A stretch of DNA of 64,000 nucleotides from Pedobacter kyonggii (lineage in GTDB: Bacteria > Bacteroidota > Bacteroidia > Sphingobacteriales > Sphingobacteriaceae). Below, in pieces: positions 8,859-17,199 of the stretch (position 1 is the first letter of the stretch; each line of letters starts with the position of its first letter). The stretch spans positions 1 through 64,000 of the forward strand of contig NZ_SIXF01000012.1 in NCBI RefSeq assembly GCF_004310665.1, given 5' to 3'. Below the pieces are notes generated by a model. The model had not been told where the DNA came from. It saw only the letters and a program-made list of their open reading frames with translations, and did no database searches. A program made the translations under genes and the position numbers.

Positions 8859-11444
8859 ATGCCTAAACTTCGTTTAACTACGCAACGAGAATCTATTTTT
8901 AATAACGAGGTAATCTCAAAATTCGAACTATTTAATAGTTTATTTCTCACCTTGCCTTTTTACAAAATTAAAGATACCGGAACATTGCTTCCGCTGTTTT
9001 TTAAGAGCTGTGAAGAAGGCATTGCAAACGGAGAAAAACCTGCACAGATTATCGAAGAATTTTTTGCCAAGTATACCAGTTATACCGACCCTAAGGATAT
9101 TGTTGACCTGCTTTTCCGTTTTATCCAGTATATCGAGCGTCAGGTGGTGCTTTTTGATGCCGTTGAAGATGCTTCTTTTACCAAGTTAAATACAACTGAC
9201 GAGCAAAGTACGCTGGCGTTCATCTTAAAAAAGAATGCAGATAATAAACCCATGCTATCAAAAATTGAGAAGTTGATTGACGAACTTTCGCTTCGTTTGG
9301 TTTTAACTGCACACCCAACTCAGTTTTACCCTGGAAGTGTATTGGCCATTATTACCGATTTAACTAAGGCCATTCGTGATAACGACCTTACTTCGATGAA
9401 CTCACTGTTACAGCAACTGGGTAAAACGCCATTTTTTAACAAAAAATCGCCAACACCGGTTGATGAGGCCCTAAACCTGGCCTGGTTCTTAGAAAATACG
9501 TTTTACTTCGCTGCGGCGAATATTCAGGAAGAGATAGACCAGAACCTGGATGAATACAACCTGGAGACCAAGAAAATTTTAGAACTGGGTTTCTGGCCTG
9601 GAGGAGATCGGGATGGAAATCCAAATATCCATGCCGCTACGACCTTAGAAGTTTCTAAAATGTTGCGCCAGATCCTTTTCCGTTGTTATTACCGCGATTT
9701 CAGGGTGATTAAACGCCGCATCACCTTTAGAGGTGTTGAAGAAAATATCGCAAAACTGCACGATGTACTGTATCTAAATGCTTTCGACCAGACTTGTGAG
9801 CTTCATGATATCTCTGATGAACTAAGGGATAACCTGAATAAAATTAAAGAAACATTGTTGGCCGAACATGAAGGTTTGTTTGTTGATCTGGTTAACGATC
9901 TGATCCGTAAGATAGATTTATATGGTAACTACTTTGCGTCGTTAGATATTCGTCAGGATAGCCGCGTACTGAGAAACGTACATACCTATTGCCGTGCAAA
10001 TAAGCCGATTTCTTCGCTGTATCCTGCTGATTATGATAAACTATCCGAAGCAGAGAAATTAGCTTTAATCTCTTTTAAAGAGGCAACTGTTGTTTACACC
10101 AGTGAGCCCGATGCTTTGACAAAAGATACCATTGAAGTAATCAAAGAAATTAAAGGCATTCAAAGACGTAATGGCGAAAAAGCCTGTCACCGTTTTATTA
10201 TCAGTAATTGCCAGCAGGCGAGCGATATCCTTCAGTTGATTGAGCTTTTCCTTTGGAATGGCTGGAGTAAAGAATCGTTGACTATTGATTTTGTGCCGCT
10301 TTTTGAAACCGTTAACGATTTAAAGGGCGCAGCTGCAATTATGGATACGCTTTATAGTAATCCATTCTATAAGGCACATTTAGCCAGCCGTGGAAATAAA
10401 CAGGATATTATGCTTGGTTATTCTGACAGCACCAAAGATGGAGGTTATTTAATGGCCAATTGGTCTATTTTTAACGGAAAAACATCATTATCTGCGGTTT
10501 CTGCTAAACACAATATTCAACTGGCGTTTTTTGATGGCCGTGGTGGGCCGCCTGCGCGTGGTGGGGGTAAAACACATCGTTTTTATGCTTCTATGGGTAA
10601 GGAAATTGCGAATAAGAACATGCAGTTAACTGTTCAGGGGCAAACCATCAGTTCTCAATATGGTTCGGTAGAAAGCGCTGAATTTAATATCGAGCAATTA
10701 ATCAACGCTGGATTAACCTCTGGATTGAAAGAAAAACACAATATTCTGTTAGATCCTGAGAATAAAACCTTACTTGACGAAATGGCCGAAGAAAGCTACA
10801 AGGCTTTTGTCGACTTGCGTGAACACCCATTATTTGTGAGTTATCTTGAGAAATTATCGCCTTTAAAGTTATTGTCGCAAGCTAACATTAGTAGCCGACC
10901 GGTTAAAAGAAACGGTGGAGGCGAAATGAAGCTAGAAGATTTAAGGGCTATTAGTTTTGTTACCGCCTGGAGTATGCTGAAACAGAATGTTCCAGGTTTC
11001 TATGGAATGGGAACAGCTTTAAAAAATCAGGAGAAAGCAGGAAATTGGGATAAAGTGCTTAAAGTTTATCAAGATTCTGATTATCTGAAAACGATTGTAG
11101 ATAACTGTATGATGAGTATGAGCAAATCAGACTTTACCATTACAGCGCATTTGGCCGCAGATAAGGAATTTGGTGCTTTTTGGGCTCAATTACATAACGA
11201 ATTCGAGTTAGCTAAGGAGATGCTTTTAAAACTTTCCGGACAGCCAACATTAATGGCTAATTATCCTGTAGATAAAAAATCAATCGCCACCCGCGAAAAA
11301 ATCATTTTGCCATTGGTATTGATTCAGCATTTCGCTTTAGAAAAACTGCAACACGACCAGAATGAGAAAGACCAGCATGCTTTAGAAAAACTTGCCGTTA
11401 GAACGGTATTTGGTATTGTAAATGCGGGTAGGAATTTAGCTTAA
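8859..11444 (+). CDS. ppc: Phosphoenolpyruvate carboxylase
   Basis: An 861-residue cytoplasmic enzyme that adds bicarbonate to PEP to make oxaloacetate, refilling the TCA cycle. The catalytic His in LTAHPTQF is residue 152. Other signatures are GGDRDGNPN near residue 250, the LGYSDSTKDGGY loop and GRGGPPARGGG near residue 562. The length is slightly shorter than the roughly 880-residue E. coli enzyme. It is transcribed alone, with an efficient terminator downstream. Confidence 0.95.
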   Translation: MPKLRLTTQRESIFNNEVISKFELFNSLFLTLPFYKIKDTGTLLPLFFKSCEEGIANGEKPAQIIEEFFAKYTSYTDPKDIVDLLFRFIQYIERQVVLFDAVEDASFTKLNTTDEQSTLAFILKKNADNKPMLSKIEKLIDELSLRLVLTAHPTQFYPGSVLAIITDLTKAIRDNDLTSMNSLLQQLGKTPFFNKKSPTPVDEALNLAWFLENTFYFAAANIQEEIDQNLDEYNLETKKILELGFWPGGDRDGNPNIHAATTLEVSKMLRQILFRCYYRDFRVIKRRITFRGVEENIAKLHDVLYLNAFDQTCELHDISDELRDNLNKIKETLLAEHEGLFVDLVNDLIRKIDLYGNYFASLDIRQDSRVLRNVHTYCRANKPISSLYPADYDKLSEAEKLALISFKEATVVYTSEPDALTKDTIEVIKEIKGIQRRNGEKACHRFIISNCQQASDILQLIELFLWNGWSKESLTIDFVPLFETVNDLKGAAAIMDTLYSNPFYKAHLASRGNKQDIMLGYSDSTKDGGYLMANWSIFNGKTSLSAVSAKHNIQLAFFDGRGGPPARGGGKTHRFYASMGKEIANKNMQLTVQGQTISSQYGSVESAEFNIEQLINAGLTSGLKEKHNILLDPENKTLLDEMAEESYKAFVDLREHPLFVSYLEKLSPLKLLSQANISSRPVKRNGGGEMKLEDLRAISFVTAWSMLKQNVPGFYGMGTALKNQEKAGNWDKVLKVYQDSDYLKTIVDNCMMSMSKSDFTITAHLAADKEFGAFWAQLHNEFELAKEMLLKLSGQPTLMANYPVDKKSIATREKIILPLVLIQHFALEKLQHDQNEKDQHALEKLAVRTVFGIVNAGRNLA

Positions 11445-11479
11445 TTAAGCCAATCCTTTTAGGTTTATAACATATTTCT

Positions 11480-11507
11480 AAGGTCTGTGTCCTCACAGGC
11501 CTTTTTT
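11480..11507 (+). terminator. Terminator of ppc
   Basis: A 10-bp stem (AAGGTCTGTG / CACAGGCCTT, one wobble pair) with a TCCT loop and a run of T, 35 nt after the ppc stop. Confidence 0.8.
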
Positions 11508-11527
11508 GTGGCAAATTTTGTTGTCTG

Positions 11528-11646
11528 TTGTCATTCTGAGGCACGAAGAATCTCTAACATAAGAATTACTGGACTCAATAATGAGCCACAACTTTCTGAA
11601 TTTGCTACTATGAGGCAGATTCTTCACTGCGTTCAGAAAGACAAAC
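11528..11646. repeat. REP-like dispersed element
   Basis: A degenerate palindromic element starting with TGTCATTCTGAGGCACGAAG and ending with CTTCACTGCGTTCAGAAAGACA, so the ends are near-reverse complements. It lies between convergent genes, and related fragments occur at about 13119, 13175 and 20541. It is a non-coding repeat and makes up much of the 313-nt gap between ppc and the DUF6952 gene. Confidence 0.6.
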
Positions 11647-11686
11647 TGAGGTGGCTTTAATACTCGTTGCGAAAGCGCCTTTAAAC

Positions 11687-11724
11687 AAAAATCCCTCGCT
11701 GATTTTTCATCAACGAGGGATTTT
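11687..11724 (-). terminator. Terminator of the peroxiredoxin operon
   Basis: An 11-bp perfect stem (AAAATCCCTCG / CGAGGGATTTT) with a 16-nt loop, 33 nt past the DUF6952 stop on the minus strand. A T run follows on either side, so it may be bidirectional. Confidence 0.7.
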
Positions 11725-11757
11725 ATATTATAAAAGTCAGATTAAGCTTTAAAACGA

Positions 11758-12006
11758 TTATCGATCAATCGAACCCATTACTTTTTGGCCGAAAGCATTT
11801 AATGCGTCTTTTTCGGCTGCACCTTCGCTTACCATTTGATGTACTTCTAAGGCACCACAAATATTGGTAATCATTTCACCTGCAACATCAACTTCGTGTT
11901 CGCTAATCCCTCTAAACTCGCAAAAAGCCTCTAAAACCTCCAAAGTTGTTTCCAGTTGTGCTGGAGTGGTGTTTTGAAATAATTGTCTTATAACCGGAAT
12001 CTTCAT
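11758..12006 (-). CDS. DUF6952 family small protein
   Basis: An 82-residue soluble helical protein without signal peptide. I recognise it as the small family that in many Bacteroidota follows a thioredoxin and a peroxiredoxin gene (DUF6952); its role is unknown. The start overlaps the thioredoxin stop as TAATG, which points to coupled translation. The context suggests a part in thiol-based peroxide defence, but no motif proves this. The two cysteines (near positions 28 and 50) are not a CxxC pair. Confidence 0.75.
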   Translation of the reverse strand: MKIPVIRQLFQNTTPAQLETTLEVLEAFCEFRGISEHEVDVAGEMITNICGALEVHQMVSEGAAEKDALNAFGQKVMGSIDR

Positions 12007-12314
12007 TACTTTATCTTGTTAAATAGTTCAATTAAACCTTCTGCTTTGTTGGTTTGTACCTGATCTACCAAGCTACCGCCTTCAAAAGCTGCGAAAGTTG
12101 GTAAATTATCAACATTTGCAAATTTGCGTGAGTTTGGAAGTTTTTCGGCATCAACAATCAAGAAAGCTACATCTTCATTTTCTGAAGCCAGTTTTTTAAA
12201 CTTTGGTTTCATGATTCTGCAGTTTCCACACCAGGATGCAGCATACTGAACCATTACCTTTGAGTTATCGGCTAAATACTGTTGAAGATTATCTTCTGTT
12301 AATTCTAAAAACAT
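12006..12314 (-). CDS. Thioredoxin family protein
   Basis: A 102-residue cytoplasmic thioredoxin fold with the active site WCGNC (near residues 28-32) instead of the classical WCGPC, and the cis-proline loop LPTFAAF. The CGNC variant probably shifts redox potential or partner choice. It lies 14 nt after the peroxiredoxin gene and overlaps the DUF6952 gene by one base, so it is the likely electron donor for that peroxiredoxin. Confidence 0.9.
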   Translation of the reverse strand: MFLELTEDNLQQYLADNSKVMVQYAASWCGNCRIMKPKFKKLASENEDVAFLIVDAEKLPNSRKFANVDNLPTFAAFEGGSLVDQVQTNKAEGLIELFNKIK

Positions 12315-12328
12315 AACGTTTTGTTTAA

Positions 12329-12961
12329 TTAGTTAGCGGCTAAATATTCAGCAACGCCAGTTCTGTTCGCATTCATTGCTTCTTTTCCTTCTTCCCAGTT
12401 TGCAGGACAAACTTCACCGTGTTTTTGAACGTGAGCGTAAGCATCGATTAAACGTAAATATTCTTTAACGTTTCTACCTAATGGCATATCGTTAACACTT
12501 TCGTGGAAAACTTTACCAGTTTCGTCAATTAAATAAGTAGCTCTGAAAGAAACATTTGATCCTGAGAAAGATTCGTTTCCTTCTTCATCATAGTTAACTT
12601 CTTGATCTAAAATATCTAAGATACCAGATAACTGTCTGTGGGTATCAGCTAAGATCGGGTAAGTAACACCTTCAATGCCACCGTTTTCTTTTGGTGTATT
12701 TAACCAGGCGAAGTGAACTTCGTTGGTATCGCAAGATGCACCGATTACAATTGTGTTTCTTTTTTCAAACTCAGGTAAAGCAGCTTGGAAAGCATGTAAT
12801 TCTGTAGGGCAAACGAAAGTAAAATCTTTTGGATACCAGAACAATAACACTTTGCTATTTTTATTTACAGCCTCTTCAAATACATTGATTTTCAAGTCAT
12901 CACCCATGTCTGACATTGCATCAATACTAACACTTGGGAATTTTTTGCCTACTATTGCCAT
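12329..12961 (-). CDS. Typical 2-Cys peroxiredoxin (AhpC/Prx1 class)
   Basis: A 210-residue peroxidase that reduces hydrogen peroxide and organic peroxides. The peroxidatic Cys lies in the FTFVCPTELHAF motif, and the resolving Cys in HGEVCPANW near the C-terminus, with the catalytic Arg in NVSFRATYLID. It is the first gene of a three-gene operon with thioredoxin and DUF6952. A good Bacteroidota promoter lies 27 nt upstream of the start. No OxyR or PerR gene is visible nearby. Confidence 0.93.
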   Translation of the reverse strand: MAIVGKKFPSVSIDAMSDMGDDLKINVFEEAVNKNSKVLLFWYPKDFTFVCPTELHAFQAALPEFEKRNTIVIGASCDTNEVHFAWLNTPKENGGIEGVTYPILADTHRQLSGILDILDQEVNYDEEGNESFSGSNVSFRATYLIDETGKVFHESVNDMPLGRNVKEYLRLIDAYAHVQKHGEVCPANWEEGKEAMNANRTGVAEYLAAN

Positions 12962-12987
12962 AATTTTTTGTCTTTAATTTTATGCCA

Positions 12988-13018
12988 CAAAGGTAAGGCT
13001 AAAACAGATGTCAAGCAA
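12988..13018 (-). promoter_or_regulatory. Promoter of the peroxiredoxin operon
   Basis: On the minus strand a TTG (13016-13018) is followed after 20 nt by TACCTTTG (12988-12995), matching the Bacteroidota TTTG-N19-TAnnTTTG promoter. The start codon is 26 nt downstream of the -7 box. Confidence 0.65.
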
Positions 13019-13174
13019 CCCCGTTTCACTAATTGTTAATTGTATTTATTGATAGCGATATAGACGAAAGCTATATTGTTGAAATAAAATATAGCTGAGT
13101 TCTATTTCTTTCCTTTGCTGTCATGCTCAGGCACGAAGCATCTGTTTCATAGGTTGCGGATGCTTTATATAAAA

Positions 13175-13275
13175 GGTCGTCATTGCGAGGCACGAAGCAA
13201 TCTTAAAGCGCTAGCTAGTAGCTATCGTTGTAAGATTGCTTCGTTGGCTGAAAAAGCCTCCTCGCAATGACGACC
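13175..13275. repeat. Long REP-like hairpin element
   Basis: A 101-nt palindromic element with perfect 16-nt ends (GGTCGTCATTGCGAGG / CCTCGCAATGACGACC) and matching inner arms (GAAGCAATCTTA / TAAGATTGCTTC). As RNA or single-stranded DNA it would form one long hairpin. It sits just past the S9 peptidase stop in a 324-nt gap that also holds a shorter related fragment at 13119-13166 (GTCATGCTCAGGCACGAAGC). The rest of the gap is the peroxiredoxin promoter. Confidence 0.8.
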
Positions 13276-13285
13276 AAATAAAAAG

Positions 13286-15670
13286 CTACTTCTTCAATGT
13301 ATTTTCATACAATTTAAATATCCTTTTATATTCATCTGTCCAGCTGCTGGGCTCAATAAAGCCGTGGTCTTCAACGGGGTAAACGGCAAGCTCCCAATTA
13401 TTTTTACCCAGCTCTATAAAACGTTGACTAATGCGCACAATATCCTGAAAATGAACATTCACATCCACCATTCCATGCGCCATTAAAAGATTGCCCTTTA
13501 ACTTATCGGCGAAGTAGATCGGCGAGCTTCTTTTGTATGCAATCGGGTCGTTAAACGGTTCGTTTAAAATATTTGAGGTATAACCATGGTTGTAATGCGC
13601 CCAGTCGGTAACCGAACGTAAAGCTGCACCACTGGCAAAAACATCTGCTTCGTTAAACATGGCCATCAAAGTAATAAAGCCACCATACGAGCCCCCGTAT
13701 AAACCAACATGCTGTGGATTAACACCATATTTCTCCACCAAAAATTTAACGCCATCCACTTGGTCGATTAAATCTTTTCCACCCATGTGGCGGTAAATAC
13801 CAGTACGGTGATCGCGACCATAACCAGAACTTCCGGTATAATCAATATCAATCACTGTATAACCGTTGTCGGCCAGTAAATTATTGAACATGAACTCGCG
13901 GAAGTAAGTACTCCAGCCAAAGTGAATGTTTTGAAGATAACCTGCACCGTGCACAAAAACTACTGCAGGGTGGTTAGGGTGTGGATTATCCGATTTATAC
14001 ACCCTTGCGTAAACATCAACACCATAACGGTTTTTAAATGTAACCATATCTGGCTGACGCCATTTGTAGGAATTAAACTCTGCAGAAGTAGATTGGGTAA
14101 TTTTTTCGGCTTTAGCACCAACCTTATTAGGCTGAAGATACAGCTCACCAGGCTTATCCATAAAGGAATAATTAATGGCAATGTATTTTTCGTCAGGAGA
14201 GAGGGTGATATCATTCAAGCCTTTCATGGTGGTAATCTGAACAAGGTCACCACCATTAACACTGATTTTAAAGAAATTAGTAATCCCTGGATGTTCTTTA
14301 TTAGCTTTGATATAAAATGTGCTTCTATCTTTTGAGAGCTGAACAGATTGTACTTCCCATTTGCCAGAAGTAAGTTGTTTTTTATCACCTGAGGCAATAT
14401 TGGCAATATAAAGGTGCGAATACCCGGTAGCTTCGCTTTGATAATAAAAACGGTTGTTATCTATCCATCCGGTGCTGCCTTGGTAATAACCACTAATGCC
14501 TGGGCCACCAATCCAGGCTTCGTCATGCTGACGGTCTACGATAGAGAATTTTCCAGTTAAGGCATCTAATTTTAAAATCCAGCGGTCTTTGTTATCCGTT
14601 GAAGTTGCAACTACAATTGCAGTACTTCCGTTACCGTTCCAAAGCGGACCAAAGAAATTTAGAGGTCTGTCTGCGTTTTTCTTTTTTAGGGTATCCAATT
14701 CTTTTGGATAATCTTTAAGATAATCAGGAAGATCTTTAATGCCCGGTATGGTAGAAGTCTTTATCGCATAAACAGAATCTCTTTGGGTATCGTATATAAA
14801 ACCATGCGAGGTATTTTCATTTTCGCCAACCTTGGTTCTTCCAGGAATATCTTCCGTATAACCCGAAGAAGTAATATAGTTTGGAACGATAGTGCCATGG
14901 TTATTCTGTGCCGGAGTGGTGAGCTTATAGGTGATGTAGCGCCCATCTGGACTAATGGTTACGCCGTTTAAAAATTTATCTTCGGTATAAAGTTCTTTTA
15001 GCGGCTTTGTATCTCCAGCGGCTGCACCCGAACGGCCTCTTCCTGCCCGGGAACTGTTTCTGGTTTCAGCATTTCTCTTTTTGATGATATCGAAAAGTTC
15101 GGTTTGCTGTATTTTCAGCCATTTGTCCTGCTCGGTAACAGGCTTGGTTTCTGGTCGGCCTGCTTTTTTACCTTTAACAAAGTTGGTAAGCTGTTTGGTC
15201 TCGGCAGATTTTAAATCAACTTCGAATAAATTATCGCCCAATTGATAAACAACATTTCCATTGGTTAAAAAAACAGGACTGTTCTCTCTCTCTTGTGTAC
15301 TGGTTAACCGGGTTTCTTTATTGCTTTTGAAATTCTGTAAGTAGATGTCGCCGCTTTTTTCGATTAAACCAAGTGAGCGGTCGGTATTATAGGTATAGTT
15401 TAAACTTAAAAGCTTTTCATCTTCCTTTTCTGCTGCTTTAACGGGTTTGGTAGCTGTTGCTGAAACTTTGAATAATTCTTCTTTAGCTTTGTTTTCAGGG
15501 TTCCAGTTGAAGTAAAGGGTTTTGCTATCTGCAGTCCAACGGAAATTGGTTGGTGCAACGCCCATCCACTTTGGATCGCGCATTATCTTTTCGACGGTTA
15601 ATGGCGCTAGTTGTTGCGCAAAAGTATATTCGCCAGTGCAAAGCAAAAGGAAAAGTAAATATTTCTTCAT
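13286..15670 (-). CDS. Secreted S9 family prolyl oligopeptidase-like peptidase
   Basis: A 794-residue exported serine peptidase. The start at 15670 gives a signal peptide (MKKYLLFLLLCTGEYTFAQ); the frame extends seven codons further upstream. After it comes a beta-propeller-like region (about 40-530) and an alpha/beta-hydrolase catalytic domain with the nucleophile in GGSYGGF, the Asp loop near AHGMVDVNVHFQD and the His in VEDHGF near the C-terminus. This resembles DPP IV/acylaminoacyl peptidase types that cleave peptides in the periplasm for nutrition. A Ser/Arg/Gly-rich insert (near residue 200) is unusual and probably a disordered loop. Confidence 0.92.
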   Translation of the reverse strand: MKKYLLFLLLCTGEYTFAQQLAPLTVEKIMRDPKWMGVAPTNFRWTADSKTLYFNWNPENKAKEELFKVSATATKPVKAAEKEDEKLLSLNYTYNTDRSLGLIEKSGDIYLQNFKSNKETRLTSTQERENSPVFLTNGNVVYQLGDNLFEVDLKSAETKQLTNFVKGKKAGRPETKPVTEQDKWLKIQQTELFDIIKKRNAETRNSSRAGRGRSGAAAGDTKPLKELYTEDKFLNGVTISPDGRYITYKLTTPAQNNHGTIVPNYITSSGYTEDIPGRTKVGENENTSHGFIYDTQRDSVYAIKTSTIPGIKDLPDYLKDYPKELDTLKKKNADRPLNFFGPLWNGNGSTAIVVATSTDNKDRWILKLDALTGKFSIVDRQHDEAWIGGPGISGYYQGSTGWIDNNRFYYQSEATGYSHLYIANIASGDKKQLTSGKWEVQSVQLSKDRSTFYIKANKEHPGITNFFKISVNGGDLVQITTMKGLNDITLSPDEKYIAINYSFMDKPGELYLQPNKVGAKAEKITQSTSAEFNSYKWRQPDMVTFKNRYGVDVYARVYKSDNPHPNHPAVVFVHGAGYLQNIHFGWSTYFREFMFNNLLADNGYTVIDIDYTGSSGYGRDHRTGIYRHMGGKDLIDQVDGVKFLVEKYGVNPQHVGLYGGSYGGFITLMAMFNEADVFASGAALRSVTDWAHYNHGYTSNILNEPFNDPIAYKRSSPIYFADKLKGNLLMAHGMVDVNVHFQDIVRISQRFIELGKNNWELAVYPVEDHGFIEPSSWTDEYKRIFKLYENTLKK

Positions 15671-15787
15671 GAATTTTAGGTTTGGCTGCAATTTAGGTAA
15701 AGAGCAAACTAATTGTAGAAGGAAATGGAAATGTTACAACAACCTCACCCTATGAACGGTAGTGCTTTATCGTAAAGGCTGTTCATT

Positions 15788-15807
15788 CCCTCTCCTGGAG
15801 GAGAGGG
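15788..15807. repeat. CCCTCTCC hairpin
   Basis: A perfect 8-bp palindrome CCCTCTCC / GGAGAGGG with a TGGA loop between the FAD protein gene and the S9 peptidase gene. Similar hairpins are often scattered through Bacteroidota genomes. It could end the FAD-protein transcript on the minus strand, although no T run follows. Confidence 0.45.
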
Positions 15808-15846
15808 ATGCGAAAGACAGAAGTAGCCGGATTAACTTAGATAGGG

Positions 15847-17034
15847 TTAGCGAATCACCCTACCTGTTTTATCCACGTTTACATCATCAAAGGGCTTTAG
15901 GTACTCGTTGATGATTACTGCAAATTCTCGCCTGGTTAACACCTTTTTAAGATCGTATTTAGAAGCGAATTTGTAATTTTTGTTCCATTTTTTTTGCAAC
16001 TCAGTTTTGGTTGCCTCAACAGATTTATTACCCACATAACAAATCAGGCCAATGGTGTTTTCTAAATTAATTTGAATATTTTGATGATCGTCGAACCAGA
16101 TCTGAGCCTTGTAATAATAATCTTTGATCGGCTGTTTAATTTCATCGTAGGTAACTTCTTTTTCGGGATTGAAATAGGCTTTATCTTGCTTTATTTCAGC
16201 TTTAAGAATGCCCGTTATTCCAATTTTTTGGATCGCTAACCAATTAGAATCTATCACTTTTATATCCTCGAAAGGCATTAATGTGTGTTTGTAACTAAGT
16301 AGCTCGCCCTGAATCCTTTTCAGGTTTGATATGCTGGTTTTGGTGTCGAAAAAAGCCGCATAAGCGGCAGTTGCACCAGCCGCGGGGCCGATTTCAAATT
16401 GATCGGCAGGAATATATAAAAGGTTTTCTTGGTTAGGAATAAGTAAGTTATATAATGATAAAAAATTGGCCCCTTTTGAATAAACACTTGCTACTGCTGT
16501 TCTATAAAGATTTTCGTTATAATTTAATGGACTTGAAACAGCGGAATTTAGGTTTGTAATTTTTAATGCAGTCATTAATTGATCTGGTTTATCGGCCAGA
16601 ACGAGAATCTTTGCCTTAATGCTTTTGTCTTTCGTGAGTTTAACCTCCCAGCCACTGCCTGATCGTTTAATTTCTGTGTAGGGCGTATTATTGATCACAT
16701 TAAGTAGTTGCGTGCTATCAACTGTCACTTTTACCGGCTTCTTTTTATCAGGTTTTGGTTTGGGGGCCCTTAAGCTTTTTGCATTTTCGATTTCCCTTTT
16801 TAGGAAACTTTGATAAAAAGATAGCGTTGTTTTAGACCGGCCTTCAGAAACCTTCTTAAGATCAAGTTGTTCTTTTTGCGTAAGGAGAATGGTTTTAACA
16901 CCAGATTTGAACGACTGAAAAGATGCGGCATAGGCAGCATCGCCACTACCTATAACCAATACATCTGTTTTTAAGGTTTGGGCATGTATAACCATAGGAA
17001 TTATGAATGCGAAAACAAAACACAATCTTTTCAT
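15847..17034 (-). CDS. Secreted FAD-dependent oxidoreductase-like protein
   Basis: A 395-residue protein with a signal peptide (about 1-18) and an N-terminal Rossmann dinucleotide-binding strand, VLVIGSGDAAYAAS. A second flavoprotein-like segment, GPAAGATAAYAAF, lies near residue 220. The C-terminal part, with a LTRREFAVIINEYLKPFD stretch, matches the tail of Bacteroidota FAD_oxidored family proteins. Those are usually considerably longer, and the middle of this one is short and lysine-rich, so it may be a reduced or non-catalytic version. The substrate is unknown. Confidence 0.65.
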   Translation of the reverse strand: MKRLCFVFAFIIPMVIHAQTLKTDVLVIGSGDAAYAASFQSFKSGVKTILLTQKEQLDLKKVSEGRSKTTLSFYQSFLKREIENAKSLRAPKPKPDKKKPVKVTVDSTQLLNVINNTPYTEIKRSGSGWEVKLTKDKSIKAKILVLADKPDQLMTALKITNLNSAVSSPLNYNENLYRTAVASVYSKGANFLSLYNLLIPNQENLLYIPADQFEIGPAAGATAAYAAFFDTKTSISNLKRIQGELLSYKHTLMPFEDIKVIDSNWLAIQKIGITGILKAEIKQDKAYFNPEKEVTYDEIKQPIKDYYYKAQIWFDDHQNIQINLENTIGLICYVGNKSVEATKTELQKKWNKNYKFASKYDLKKVLTRREFAVIINEYLKPFDDVNVDKTGRVIR

Positions 17035-17199
17035 CTTTGAATATTAAAATTTGTTGCAATATGCTTTAAATGAATGAATTTTTAATGAAATGGATGCATT
17101 TTAACTAAATTTAACTCACAACTTAGATAGGCTAGTTTGAGCTTATTTCTAAGAGAGACCATTAAACCTTTCGATAAGCTCAAGAGGACAACGAACAAA

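Noticed and set aside
17137-17199. Upstream extension of the aldehyde dehydrogenase
   Set aside because: The 21 extra codons fall in a repeat-like segment, and the ATG at 17200 fits the family start.
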